DNA of 59,827 nt from Spirogloea muscicola. Taxonomy: Eukaryota > Streptophyta > Zygnematophyceae > Spirogloeales > Spirogloeaceae. The position numbers were made by a program, and so were the translations under genes. Where the stretch lies: positions 326,955-386,781 of the forward strand of contig WELB01000050.1 in the NCBI GenBank assembly GCA_009602725.1, in the 5' to 3' direction. The notes under the pieces are model-generated. The model did not search any database and was not told the DNA's origin. It saw nothing but the letters and a program-made list of their open reading frames with translations. Numbering within the stretch: position 1 is the stretch's first letter; every line of letters begins with the position of its first letter. Shown here one piece after another: positions 1 to 15,621 of the stretch.

Positions 1-12
1 AAAAAAAAAAAA
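1..12. other. Homopolymer A at contig edge
   Basis: Twelve A residues open the window and run directly into GC-rich coding sequence. With the 123-A run at the other end, this looks like an assembly or trimming artefact and not a biological poly(A). Confidence 0.6.
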
Positions 13-1020
13 GCCGTCGCGCGCCGCGGCCGCCGGTGCCGGGGCCGGCCGCGGCGACGGCCACTGTCGACGGCGCAGCTTCTCCGAGCGCGCGGGAAGG
101 CTGGATGTGCGTCGCCGGCTGCGGCGCCTGCTGCCAGCTCGACAAGGGCCCGCTAGCGCCGCCGATCGAGGACATCCTGCGCGACCACGCCGAGGCTCAG
201 GTCTGCCAGCTCGTCCGTCCGCCGCAGCCTGAGCGCCACAGCTTGGGCTCCAGACTGTGCCGCCTTGCCGAAGCTGCTGCCAAGTGCGCCATTCTCTTTC
301 GACCAATGTGTGGTCTCTCCCTAGTGGAGCTGAGCGCCCTCCTGATGCACGTCTGCCGCCACAGCCAGGTCACTGTGCGTGGCAGGCATGCGAATGTAAG
401 AGCAATACTTCCATCTTTGTGTGCCCTTCAGTCAAGCGCGAGTGGGGTCCGGCTCATACCCTTTGTTCTACTTGTGTGCAGCTGTACAAGAGTTTGGTTG
501 GGCCAAGCGGCTGGTGCATCCACTTCGATCGCAGCTCGAGGATCTGCAAGATATATGACGGTATGACTTAGTCCCTACCTACAGTCCTGCCTACTTGCCT
601 CAGTCTTGATCTTGCACAAGATTGGAGCATACCATTGCATATAACTGAGCGACCATGTAACCTCCTGGTGTCTTCCTGTGCAGATAGACCGCGATTCTGC
701 CGGGTGGAGCCAGAGGTCTTCAAGGACCTCTACGATGTCGACGAGCAGGACATGGACGCCACAGCTTGCAAGTAGGACTGGCCAGGGGACTCAACAACCT
801 GGCAAGAAGACCCAATGCTTGGGCTGCAGATGCCTTGGTGCTGCTCATGGCATCCTTGATTCTGTGTTGGCCAGTCATCAAGCTGATCGAGTACTCACTG
901 GAGACGTCCTTCCTTCCTTGACTCAGCTTCTGCAGGCAGAGCATCAGAGACGTGTACGGTGGAAGGTCGAAGGAGCTGAAGTCCTTTCAACGCATCATAC
1001 GAAATCTTGGGAGGAGGTGA
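12..1020 (+). CDS. YkgJ-family cysteine-cluster (zinc/iron-chelating) protein, 5' partial
   Basis: The model has four exons: <12..200, 482..560, 684..771 and 936..1020, with compatible phases (0, 1, 2) and a TGA stop. Exon 1 carries the cluster CVAGCGACC. Exons 2 and 3 add the family's later cysteines in GWCIHF, RICKIY and RFCRVE. The C-terminus contains IRDVYG, as in plant members of this UPF0153/YkgJ group. The family is thought to bind Zn or an Fe-S cluster, and no substrate is known. The frame is open upstream to the contig edge with no ATG (position 36 is GTG), so the N-terminus, possibly a transit peptide, is missing. Family assignment is firm; function is unknown. Confidence 0.8.
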
Positions 1021-1289
1021 CACACGCTGAGCACACCAGCAGCCATGCTATAACAATCTCACGTAAGTCAACAGCAAGACCTATCCTTCCTGCACATTTA
1101 TCCACAATGTGAGGTAGCAACCTCCAATGGTGCTTGGAAAATTCCTGAGCTATTGGAATTAAGCATAAGCTTCCCATTGCTTGTGGTTCGCATTGCCAAT
1201 CTCTTGACATGTCGAGTCAAGATTGCAAGGGATGTCACCTACTCGAGATACTTCGCCTCCTCACATGCTGAAAAGGTGACTGACAAGAC

Positions 1290-2337
1290 TTGCAGGCTTT
1301 TGCGCCGTATGCTGCATTCGCAATCCCTCATACAGAACTCTTGCCAAGCTGTAGAACTGCTAAAGCCGAGCAGTTCCCATGCCCGACCTTCAGTGAAAGC
1401 TCAGTTCAGGTAGTTGTTGACAAAGGCTCCTTATCATATGCAAACCGACTTGCCAAGCTCCTGAATCTGTATATAATCGTCTCAAGACAGAAAAGCAATG
1501 TGTGCTTGTCTCCAGGGTGTGGCTGCAAGTTTGCCAGACAAATCTTGTCTTAGCCGACTCTTTTCTTTCGGTGTCCTGCAGCAAGTTGTGCATGTCGTGT
1601 TCCTCGTCTTAAGGACTATCTATGTCACATGCTGCAGGAGGCGAAGATGGCACCACCCCGCAACAGCAACCTCTGACTCTCCAGTTGGGATGCCGCTGCA
1701 TCCGGCGCCGAGTTTGACTACCTTATATGCGATGATGGTCTAGCTGATGAGAGGCTCCTTGGGTGCGCTTGGGGCCCTGTTGGGGTGTCCCACAAAGTAC
1801 ACTGGGCTTTTGCAGTGGTCCTTGGACCCCTGGCAAGTACCGCTCAAGTTGAAAGGACAACAGGGGTATTTCGCTCTATGAGTGGCCCTCAACGCACACG
1901 TGTGATACTGGTCAACACACACAAACCAGCATGCACTTACAGGAGGTCACTTGGGAGGACGTCACCATGGTAGTCCAGAGGACGCCAAAGCTTAGTCACA
2001 GTGGCTTGGATATTGGTGGTAAGGTTGAAGTAGTGCTTTAGCGGTTGGAGATGATGGTTACCTTCAGCGACAGCGTCAGGCCTTGCTGTACATGCTTTTG
2101 TTGTTGCTACTGCAACTTTCAGGCGGTGCCGAACATAGAGAGCGTTGCACTTGGAACGTTCTAAATGACATCTACGATGTCTGGTGGCTACGAGAACGGC
2201 CAAGCAAGGCAACTTACAGGGATTGGGAGACAGTCGGGAAGCTTATTGCACAGCGGGCTTTTGATGTAGCCAGCCGAACCAGTGGATGTGGTGCAGATGA
2301 AGGGAGCTCGCTCCTAGCAAGTGGAGACAGCTGCTGA
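1290..2337 (+). CDS. Unidentified multi-exon gene (partial model)
   Basis: I do not recognise the product. Four phase-compatible exon candidates follow each other: about 1290..1517 (contains VVVDKGSLSYANRLAKLL), 1685..1784 (contains FDYLICDDGLADERLLG), 1943..2018 (EVTWEDVTMVV and LSHSGLDIGG) and 2123..2337 (TWNVLNDIYDVWWLRERP), ending in TGA. Each inner exon has TNCAG or TACAG acceptors and GT donors, and the frame stays open through all joins. The acidic DDGLADER stretch and the low repeat content argue for a real protein. The 5' end is not resolved; an upstream exon between 1020 and 1290 is possible. No Pfam-type signature was recognised. A spurious join of open frames cannot be excluded. 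Confidence 0.4.
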
Positions 2338-3180
2338 TATGACAGACGGGTGTGGAAGTCCAGCCCAAAGGACAAGAAGGCACAGAACCACCGCGGGAGC
2401 GGCGGCTGCCGACAAAGATATGAGATCTGGTGCAGTGGCGCCGGCAGCGCGGTGTGAACTTGCTTATGTCGAGTCTGGATGTTGGCCAGACGAGAGAAAG
2501 TTCTTCCCATGAAGGCCAGGAGCGTGTATTGAGAGATGGAGGGCCTGAGTGTGCAAGTACTAAGGCAAAGGGGGCGACAACTGTAAGAGGCCAACATAAA
2601 TTAGAGAGAAATTTTCGAGAGAATTTTCTTCTTCCCCCCCATATCTTCGAAGGGGCCAGACCACACAGCTGCGCAAGTGTGGCTGCTGCAAATGGTTGCT
2701 CAATGCAAAGACAAAAACGAAGAACATCACAAATGGAGGGCGGGGACTCCAGTCCCCAAGAGTGAGCGCAAACATATCCGCCAGGCTGACCTGGTAAGAG
2801 AAGCAGTGATGCTCCGACGAGGACCGCACCGGGAAGGAGCCTCCGAAAACGAAGGATGCGGCTGCTGATGTAAGAAGCGCGGCTACGAAGTCCGGAAACG
2901 GGAAAGCGACAGCTGCTCCCGCCCGCCGCGGGAGCCGAGAAGCCGCGCAGTCCTCGGCAGCACCTCGGCGCCCGCGCCCTCCTCCACGCCGACGCCGCCA
3001 GCCGCCGCCGCCCCCGCCGCCAGCGGCGCCGCCGTCAGAGGAGAGGAAGAGGCCCCCGCGGCGCAGGCGAGGAAGCTGGGGCCGAGCGGCCTGCGAGGCC
3101 AGCCGCCGTGCGGGCCGCCGGAAAAGCCGCGCAGCGGTTCCCCACTTGTCCGAGCCGGCGGCGGGGCCCCGGGCTTGTGG
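2338..3180. other. Intergenic stretch with a partial R1 repeat and a CCG-rich tract
   Basis: No gene seen. Positions about 2735-2800 match the core of repeat family R1 (the GGGGACT..AGT.CCC..GAGTGAGC..AA block found again at 13.35, 13.75, 14.4 and 18.93 kb). From 2900 the sequence becomes very GC-rich with CCG/GCC triplets. The long frames on both strands there (for example minus 2560-3189) are low-complexity translations. Confidence 0.5.
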
Positions 3181-3182
3181 AA

Positions 3183-3218
3183 GGCCCATTTAGGCTGTAG
3201 GGTCTAGAATTTAGGGTT
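3183..3218 (+). promoter_or_regulatory. Possible site II plus telo-box promoter elements
   Basis: AGGCCCAT at about 3182-3189 is a plant site II-like motif (TGGGCC on the other strand). TTAGGGTT at 3211-3218 is the reverse complement of the plant telo-box AACCCTAA. They lie 53-90 bp upstream of the ATG at 3271. In plants this pair marks promoters of growth-related genes; a role here is inference. Confidence 0.3.
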
Positions 3219-3270
3219 AAGGCGGCGGCGGCGGCGGCGGCAGCCCAAGTGGCCGCGCCGCTGCGGCGCC

Positions 3271-4206
3271 ATGGACTCGCTGCTGTCCAAGGCCGGCGGC
3301 TACCTGATGCAGCGCCGCGCCACAACCGAGTGGAACTCCTTCAACGACGACGTCACTGTGAGTTCCCACGGCCCCGGCCTTCCTGCGCCGCCTCCGCCAC
3401 TGCCGCCGGCTGCGACGCCGCGTCGCTTTGCTGGGCCCCGGCCTGGTTGCTCGGGAGCCCACCTGGCAGAGGTCGCGCCAGAAATGCTGCGCAACTGGGC
3501 TGCCCCGGCTCTGCTGGCAGAAAAGGCCCGGCGGATGTTTGCGGATGCAATCAGCTGTGCAGCTCTAGGCGCGCTGCTCCCAGCTGACTGCCTTCGGGAA
3601 CAATTGGCCACTGTGCAGGCAATGAGCAAGTCGGCGTCCGAGTCTACGTCAAGGCTCATCAACAAACTCCGAGGTTCGCACCGCAGGAGCGCACTCCGCA
3701 TTTGCCTAGTCATTGTTGCACCTTCAGATGTGCGAGTCTTGCCCAGTTCGCACGCCAACCACCAACAGCTCCTGTTCTCTTGCGAACCTGCTCATACGCT
3801 ACCCTCCTTGGGAGCTGCTTCTGCAGGCAAGGCGCAGGTACTGATCACGGAGTTGCTGGCAAAGCACGGCTTGCCCAGGGGGCTATTTCCCAAGGACGTC
3901 ACTGGTTACACCTTTGACGAGGCCACAAGTCGGTTGGAGGTGACTCTTGGTAGCTGCCGCGAGGTGCACTATCCAGACAAGTCCATCGTGCGCTTTGACT
4001 CCATAGTGTCTGGTATCCTGGAGGAGCGCTCCCTGACTGTCATCGAGGGCATGAAGACCAAGATGCTGCTGTGGATGAAAGTCACGGCAATATCTGCGGA
4101 CTACCCACCGCCGGACCAGGTGTACTTCCAAGCCAGCGTCAAGAAGGCCCGCAAGTTTTCCGCTTATGACACCGTCCGGGAGGGGGTGGAGATTGATGCA
4201 TTCTAA
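3271..4206 (+). CDS. DUF538 domain protein
   Basis: Exons 3271..3357, 3619..3673 and 3827..4206 give 173 residues. The DUF538 fold fills residues about 60-165: LLAKHGLPRGLFPKDVTGY, then the GYTFDEATSRLEV strand, VRFDSIVSGIL and LTVIEGMKTKMLLWMKVTAI, which follow the plant family's LLxxxGLPxGLLP...Y and KxLxxWVxV pattern. The basic N-terminal piece (MDSLLSKAGG) carries no signal peptide or membrane segment that I can see. The whole span is also open without splicing, but the spliced form removes a proline-rich, non-conserved segment and joins LINKLRG directly to KAQVLITELL, so splicing is preferred. DUF538 proteins are plant-lineage beta-barrel proteins; lipid or chlorophyll-degradation roles have been proposed. 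A TGTAA polyadenylation-like signal lies at 4224-4228. Confidence 0.85.
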   Translation: MDSLLSKAGGYLMQRRATTEWNSFNDDVTVSSHGPGLPAPPPPLPPAATPRRFAGPRPGCSGAHLAEVAPEMLRNWAAPALLAEKARRMFADAISCAALGALLPADCLREQLATVQAMSKSASESTSRLINKLRGSHRRSALRICLVIVAPSDVRVLPSSHANHQQLLFSCEPAHTLPSLGAASAGKAQVLITELLAKHGLPRGLFPKDVTGYTFDEATSRLEVTLGSCREVHYPDKSIVRFDSIVSGILEERSLTVIEGMKTKMLLWMKVTAISADYPPPDQVYFQASVKKARKFSAYDTVREGVEIDAF

Positions 4207-4439
4207 TGCTTGCAAGTAGCTTCTGTAAGTGGACTCTCTTTGTTATTCAGCAGAGGCTGCGCATGAGTCGCACCCTCGGCTCCCTTATACACGAGCATGG
4301 CACACAGCCCATGCCAACTCCGTCCTTATAGAATGCAGTAAGCTCATGCAATGGCCCGTACTTGGACCTTGTTGAGGAATTCAAGTGAATGTCAACTCGA
4401 CTAATACATGCCTTCGACTGGCATTTTGCTCCTCTATCA

Positions 4440-6850
4440 TCATAGACTACTGCGCAAATCAACGACATCAGGTGTTGTCGGTGCAGCAAGGCCACCCACA
4501 GTGACTCCGAGTGCCCTTGCAGAGCTGTCCAGCGGCCTGTCCCAGTGCAGTGGCACAGTCCGCCAAGCTTTGAGGCGCATTGAAGCAGAGCAACTTGCCC
4601 CATTGACCCTTGTTTCTGGGCACATTGTAGCAGCAGCAGTCAGTGGTGCCAGTGCTGCATTGGTATCAAAGGATGGCCAACTTCACAAGTGCCAAGAGAT
4701 ACTCATCAAGGCCGATTGCATACCTCAGATGGTGACCAGGAAAGGTCATTACAGTGCATCAATGCAACATGATGATGAAGCCAGGCAGACGCAGTGTGAA
4801 ACATGCCAAGACATAGGGCAATGGTATTTGAACAAGAATGGACCTCGAGTTGCAGGTGATGCTTGACCCAGGCAGATTGCTGCGTAATGGTCACGCGTGG
4901 GCTGCAGCAGGAGGCACTCAAAGGCGTCAGGTGCAGCACCGTGACGCTCCAATGTCCTCTCCTGATCCCCAAACGTAAGAGTGATAGCTTGCGCCTGCAC
5001 TCGCTCACTCAAGAGGAAGGGGTAAATATGGAAGTCGCAAAGAGACAACAGAAGCACCTTCCCAAGCAATGCATTCACTAGTAGCTTGTCAGCAGAGCGC
5101 TTGTTTATATACCTCTGCTCTAGAAAGGTATCAAGAGCTTATAAGTGTCTCTGGCTGATAACAGGTATTGCTGGTAGTGTGCTTCACATGCATCTGTCAG
5201 GATGTCTGCACCTCCTCGGAAGCAGCAAAACCTGAGACCTCCTGCAAGGCCAGGCTGACCCCAGGGCATGCCCGCAAGTCAAATGTGAAGTCTCGCAATG
5301 GTGCAGCCTGGATGCCCATACCGATAGCTTTCACATATGCCTCCTGTAGACGAGATCATACTGCAGCCTCTAAGTACACAGTAGCAGATGGACCAAAGAT
5401 GCACACCAACGGCCGCAAGACTTCAAGGGCTTCGCATTTAAACTTATTAGGCTGTCTTTCTTGCACTCAACGCAAGATTGATAAAACATTGCTAGTACTG
5501 CAACTTGAGGAGAGGAACTACACAGACTGCAACTTGAATGTCAAGCTGCATGTCAAGCATGTACTCAGTTTACTGAGTAGGGTAACCATTCAGGAGATGT
5601 AGAGAAGCACACATAACACCTTCAGAGTCCAAAGTTGCAAAAAGCGGAGGCGACGTTCTTCTTTGCTTGTGCACTGCTGCAACCAGTCTACCTCAGCACT
5701 TGAATATTTCTTCCTGGCCAAGGCAAGGACATCTCTCCTTGGGACTCGGCTGGTATCCTCCACATCTATCCCAATCTGCAAGATCTCAAATCGCCATATA
5801 TCAGCTCCATCATTGTCAAAATTCCAGTCACCATCGCCCCAAATGCATAGCGTGCCTGAACTAGGCTGTACTTGAGCTGATGTGGAAACAGCCAAATACT
5901 AGGCGTTCAGACAGAAGGCTGCAAGCATGTACATGGACCTCTTGACAGAGCCAAGGTCATCAGCGCCTCACAGGATCTGATGTGGTGACTCCGCAAGCAA
6001 TGAGGGAGTGAGTGTGGGACAGGTTGAATTGTAAGGACGGGAAGCTACTTCCACTCAGACTACCACCTGAAGTAGCTGCATCAAACTGCACAGAGCCACA
6101 CATATTGGCAACTTCATAAATATACTTGTCCATGCATGAAGTCATGCAGGAGAAGGCACTTGGCATATAAGATCCTCCAAGTATTCATTTTGGAACAGAG
6201 ATGTCGCTGTGGCAGCAGCAGACACCCTCAGCTTTCACTCATTACTTATGCCGTTCAAATATAACTGACCTCTGCATACCAAATAAGCGCTAAAAGATCA
6301 CAGAACGAGGAGGGTTGAAATGCTTATAAAAGAAAACCTTTGGTTTTCCATGGCGGTTACTTCTAAACTTCAGCTGCTTAGGTCCCAACAAGCCACCACA
6401 ATCTGAATGTACATTCATCCAGCAATTGGAAATATATGATGGTAAACATACGGCTGAAGCCAATAGCTACTAGCCATGGAATAGAGCTGAAGCTGGAGCA
6501 GATGCTGTTGGTCAGTCCCCTTCTTCAAGATGGAACTAGGAGAATGTCATGTGAGTTGCAAGAAGCTGTGATCTACTAGTGATGTCAAACGTAGTGGTGT
6601 CAACAAGTAGCAGCCAGACCTTCCTTTCGGGAGCTTACATTTGGCAAGTGATGTGCGAACGAGGGCCCTCGCAAGCAACCGTTCCCTCCTCAGTGCCTCA
6701 CTATTAGCAGCAGCTACGTGCAGCTGCTCGGCTGGCGAGAGTATGCTGTGGTAAGTATGTAATATGTCAGGGTCGTGGACGTCTTCAGGGAACAGGCACC
6801 AGAGGTGGACCTCCCTGCGATGTGACAACAGGAGAAGTGTGTTGTGCCAA
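4440..6850 (-). CDS. Sfp-type 4'-phosphopantetheinyl transferase, 5' end unresolved
   Basis: Transfers the phosphopantetheine arm of CoA to a serine of acyl-carrier proteins. Minus-strand exons, 5' to 3': about 6850..6639, 6402..6338, 6085..5972, 5775..5620, 5343..5212, 4994..4844 and 4615..4440; all phases agree. Family landmarks appear in order: EVHLWCLFPED, FRSNRHGKPK, FNLSHTHSLIACGV, the Mg-binding IGIDVEDTSR, RFLQLWTLKEAYVKAIG (WxxKEAxxK motif, split by an intron), then the C-terminal MRLKAWRTVPL seen in plant homologues. The donor of exon 5 could also lie earlier, after LALQE, and exon 6 could end at 4868; both keep phase. No ATG is found upstream of 6828 before an in-frame stop, so a first exon, possibly a transit peptide between 6850 and 7460, is missing. 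Convergent with the DUF538 gene. Confidence 0.9.
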
Positions 6851-8228
6851 AACTTCAGGTCACAGCCTCATAGTCGCAATTAGAGAGGACCGACCACCCT
6901 AACAGGCAACGGCAAGGAATCAACAGACTTTTGTCAAGAGGACCAACGCGCTTCCAATCAGCTCAGACAACCAAGTGAAGCAGAGTTTCAACCTGCAACA
7001 TCATTAGTACACTAGCTCTGCTCTAGAGACATATAACTGCAACCAAGCACAACAACGCGTATGCTGCCTGTACTGACTACTCTGCTACAGCCTTATATGA
7101 CAAGGCACACTCTTAAATACTTGACTAAGCAACTGGCACCTTACTCAGTTGCACACCACTATCAGCAGCCGCTTCTCTAGCTTGATCAAGCTGACCTCGG
7201 AGCGGGCGGAACCCTTAGTTGCAGGGATGCGGTCAGCATGCGGCGCATACAGGTCCAACTTCGGCTGCGCTGCTCCGCGACGCCTGCTCTGAACTTGTGC
7301 GAATGAAAGCTAGAGATGACTGCTTCTCCCCATCCTACACAGGCAATCCCTGCTCCGCAGCAGCTAGCAGCTATCTGCGCCTCCTCACTCCGCGATGCCT
7401 TCGCCGCAGTGCCTTCGGCCGGCCCGCGCGGCAGCGGCGACGCCGGCGCGGCCGCCACTGCAATGGACGCCTGACGGCCTGGCCCTGGTCCAAGTGTGAC
7501 TTGATGGGATGGTCAGGAAAACCGCAGTTTGCATAGCTGTTGTGATTGTAGCGCCCTCTGGCCCTTCGGAACTTGTCCACTTTGTATGGCCTGGCCGTTC
7601 ACAGCCCCATTGGCGAAAGCCACATGAAATGATGGTCAGGAGGCACAAAGTATTGATCCATGAAACGGCTGAGGTAACGGCGGGTTTGGCCGCTGTACAT
7701 ACGGCTAAGCTAACGAGGAAGGCAACTCCCAGGGTGAAGAGAGGCAAGGAGGTGGCTGCCCTGCCGTCCGATGCGTGCAATCGGAAGGCTTGGGGCGCGC
7801 CGCGGCGCCCAGTCTCGGCGGGCCACTCGGGCAATTCGCCGACGGATTCGATCACCCCGGCCCCCGGCCTCGGCTGCCCAGACGGCTTACCAGCGGCGCC
7901 GAGGACAGTAAGGCCGAATTTGTCAGATCCAACGCCAGGCTTGCTGCCACTCGTAACCCTCCCGTCACCACACCCCGGCACCCCGGCTATTCCCGCCGCA
8001 GCGCCGCCGCCGCCGCCGTCGCTGCCGCCGCCGCCGCCGCCTCAGGTCCCGGAGCCGTACCGGGAGCGCCGCGTGGAGCGCGCCCTGCAGATGCATCCCT
8101 CGCTCGTNTGATCGCCGGCTGGCGCGCGAGGTGGTCGCAGTCGGTCGCAGTTGGCTGTCGGCGCTCTCCGGTAGACCTTAGCTGTCGTTGGTCCCTTCAG
8201 GTCTGCGTTTTGTAGCCAATCTTAAGCC
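6851..8228. other. Intergenic region between divergent PPTase and helicase genes
   Basis: This should hold the PPTase first exon and both promoters. A minus-strand frame at 7981-7385 has a hydrophobic stretch but starts with GTG and matches nothing I know. Positions 8004-8042 are CCG/GCC triplets, and position 8108 is a single n. No gene is called. Confidence 0.4.
8108..8108. other. Single ambiguous base
   Basis: Lone n about 120 bp upstream of the helicase ATG, just after a proline-rich open frame. It could mark a contig join, as at 48149. Confidence 0.6.
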
Positions 8229-12827
<4,599 letters not shown>

Positions 12828-15621
12828 AATTGTTGGCATCTGCCTGGCGTGCAGCTACATTGACATTCTCGATCAAGTCAGCTGGCCATATCAGCTGCTA
12901 CTTTAAGAGGTGTGCTGTGGTGTGCGCCACGTCGAATGCGTGAGGAGCTGGTTGGATGGACAAGGTCGTGGAGGCGTCGCACCGCAAGCAAGGCCGAAGC
13001 GCTTGCCTTGCAGCTTTGCACTTGTGCCACCACCATCTACTTTTGTACCTCCTCCATTCAAGGATAAAGCATTTAGAATCATGGTCGTTCAGAAGCTTGG
13101 GACAGCCTTTAGCAATGATCTATTACATCTGCCAAACCCAGCTTACACGCGGGTATATTGTCATTATGTCCTACTTCTGTGCCGTTAACACTTTTGGCGA
13201 AGCAACGAATGGGTGTTGATGCGGAAGTGAAGAGGGGTGCGCATGAAATGAAAGGGAGGCTAAAGCAAGCCAAGATACTGTGTAAGAGAAAGAAATAGAA
13301 TTCATCAGGGGCTAAAGTTACAAAACGAAATGTATACTGAAGGGGGACTATAGTACCCCACGAGTGAGCAAATACACATCTGCCAGACTCAACTGGGACG
13401 CCGGAGCACCACCCCGCAAGTCAGTGGCCTGGCCTGGTGCACGCCCAGCACGCTCACGTTGCCAGAGCCTGGGAGAGCTGCAAATGAAGCAAGAGCCGCA
13501 CTCTGCAATCAGCAACCAATGCTTGCAGGACACTGGTATGCCCTGAGCTACCCGCCCACTACGGCGGGGCGTGTCGACCGGGTGGGCCAGGCGATGGAGA
13601 GAAGGCGCGCAGTGCGCAAAATATGAGAGGGAGGCCAAATCAAGCCAGTACACTGATCAGGCAATAGCTAGTGCGGATTTTGGGGCTTCAAAGACGAAGC
13701 CCTATGTTAAGGAGGGCTAAGGTGACAGAGTAATGTAGGCTAAGGGGGACGTCAGTACTCACGAATGAGCACGTACAAACCCGACGATTTAGCGTGGGAA
13801 GCCGGAGCACTGCCACGGAAGCCAGTGGCCTGACTAAAACGAGCCCAGCACGTTGATGATTAATCAGAACTGGGAAGCGCTGCAAAATTTAGCAGAAGCC
13901 AAATTCTGTGACATGCAATTGTTGCCTGCCCAATGCTAGTATGCCCCAAGCTGCCCCCTTAACTGCGAGTGTGAGGACCACTTAGTACAGTAGCCGTCTT
14001 GAATATGCATACGGCATGCATAAAAGTGATCTTTCTGGTGATGGTGTTTGTAGTGCCGCTCCTTTCTTTCCGCGTGTCTGTCGCATGTACTATATTTCAC
14101 TACTTTGGGCTGGTCTCTCACACCCATTGCCTTACATTGGAAGATACGTTTCTTATTATTTCTTCCTTGTCGCCCGGCCAGGCACAGGCGGCGTGGCCCC
14201 CGATTGGAAAGCATCAGTCACGACGTCGAGGAGACAAGCGGCGAGAAACAACAAGCAAGAAGAGAGGAGAAGGCGCGCAGGGCGCATGAATTGAAAGGGA
14301 GGCCAATTCAAGCCAATACATTGTCCAGGCAGATTCGAGTGCAGACTAAACAAGGCTACATAATACGGAGACCTAATCTAAGGTACCTAAGGTGACATTC
14401 GTAGCCACGGGTGAGCACAAACAAATCTGACAAGCTAACTTGGGGAGCTGGAGCGCCGCCACGAAAGCCGGAGGCCTGACTTAGAGCGCGCCCGGCACGT
14501 TGATGAAGAGCCAATGCTTGCGAGCGCTGCAAACTCAGCGAGGGCCGCATTCTATAATATGCAACTAAGGCCTGCGGAATGCTGGAGTGGCCCAAGCTGC
14601 CCCACCGACTTCGACGACGCGCATCAACCAGCCGGGCCAGATGCTGGATCAGGGAGGACCATTTCACGCCGTAGCCTCCGTAGATATCCATGGCACACGG
14701 GTGAAGATGGTCACCTTCGAGGATGGTCATGGTAGTGCCGCTCCTTCTTGCGCTCCGCGCTGGACGTGGCCCAGCCAGACACGGTTGACGTGGGTGCGCC
14801 GCCAGCCTTGTATGCGTCGATCAGTACGAAGAGAGAATGCCCCCAAGGCGCGGATGGTCGAGTCTTGGGAGACGATGGCTTCTCCAACGGGGCCAGAAGG
14901 GGCTGGTGGGTTGGCGCCAAGCCCCTCCCAAACGACGTGAGGTGGTCCTGGTGGCGGGCTCGGCCCGCGGGGGCTGTGCGGCCACGGCGCGGCGTGGCGG
15001 GACGGATCGGGGGGGATCGGACGGCCGAGCGCCCGTGGCCGGGGTCGCGCGGCGCGGTCGGCCATCCGATGGGCGCCCAGGCGAGCCCGCGCCGTCCGAT
15101 GGGGGGGTCCGCTTCGCGAACCTTCCCGCCGCGGAAGACCCCTCCCCGCCGCCCCCCTCCGCGGGTCCCCAAGCCCTCTTCCCATCTGGCAGCTTCTCCA
15201 TCTCCCACTATCGTCGAGGCCTTGTGACCGCCGCTCTAACGACAGGCCGTTCAGTACCCGACACCGTCGCCGCCGCCACCGCCGCCGCCGCCGTCGCCGC
15301 CGCCGCCGTGGTGCCGCGGGACCGCCGGCCGTCTGCGGCGTGGACCCCTTGTCCTGCGGCGCGCGCATTCGCCGCTGCGATTGGGCTGCCCACGGTGGCT
15401 CTCGGCTCTCTCTGAGCCCGGAGATAGGCCTCCGGCAAGTGCGGCCTTCCAATTCGTCGACCTAGCGCTCCCGGCCGCCTGGATCTGCATCGCTCCCACT
15501 CTCCGTGCGCCGCAGCCTTTGCTGAGCTTCCTAAGAAGTGCGGCGGCTTGATCTATTGTCGTACGGACGCGATTCTGCTTCTGGGAGGGGCCGTTTGGAG
15601 CTAGATTGAGAGCTGCCAGCC
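12828..15621. other. Gene-poor region holding the R1 repeat array and the DnaJ promoter
   Basis: After the helicase 3' end, 13.24-14.77 kb is made of diverged copies of repeat R1. From 14.8 to 15.6 kb the sequence is very GC-rich, with a CCG tract at about 15264-15310. The long overlapping frames on both strands there show no family signature and are taken as compositional. No gene is called. Confidence 0.6.
13240..14765. repeat. Tandem, diverged R1 repeat copies (about three units)
   Basis: Three units, beginning near 13240, 13590 and 14270, share blocks in the same order: a GGGAGGCCAA.TCAAGCCA block, about 100 bp of variable sequence, a GGGGAC...AGTACCC.CGAGTGAGCA block, GCCGGAGC.CCGCCACG.AAGCC, GCCCAGCACGTTGATGA and an AATGCTTGC...GCGCTGCAAA block. 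Units 2 and 3 then share AGTGCCGCTCCTT. Fragments also occur at about 2735-2800 and 18925-19030, and inverted at about 30905-30970. No open frame is conserved between copies and no terminal repeats are obvious, so this is probably a non-autonomous element. Confidence 0.75.

Noticed and set aside
2560-3189. 209-codon minus frame, Gly/Arg-rich
   Set aside because: Translation of CCG triplets and an R1 fragment; no domain and no conserved splice context.
7385-7981. Minus frame with a hydrophobic segment
   Set aside because: Starts with GTG, lacks family signature, and the hydrophobic run could be chance; kept only as a note for the PPTase first-exon search.
13240-14765. CRISPR-like array
   Set aside because: The repeats are long, diverged and unevenly spaced, and the genome is eukaryotic; this is the R1 repeat family.
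14711-15452. Several 120-240-codon frames on both strands
   Set aside because: Extreme GC composition makes all frames open; no motif, overlapping on both strands, upstream of DnaJ.
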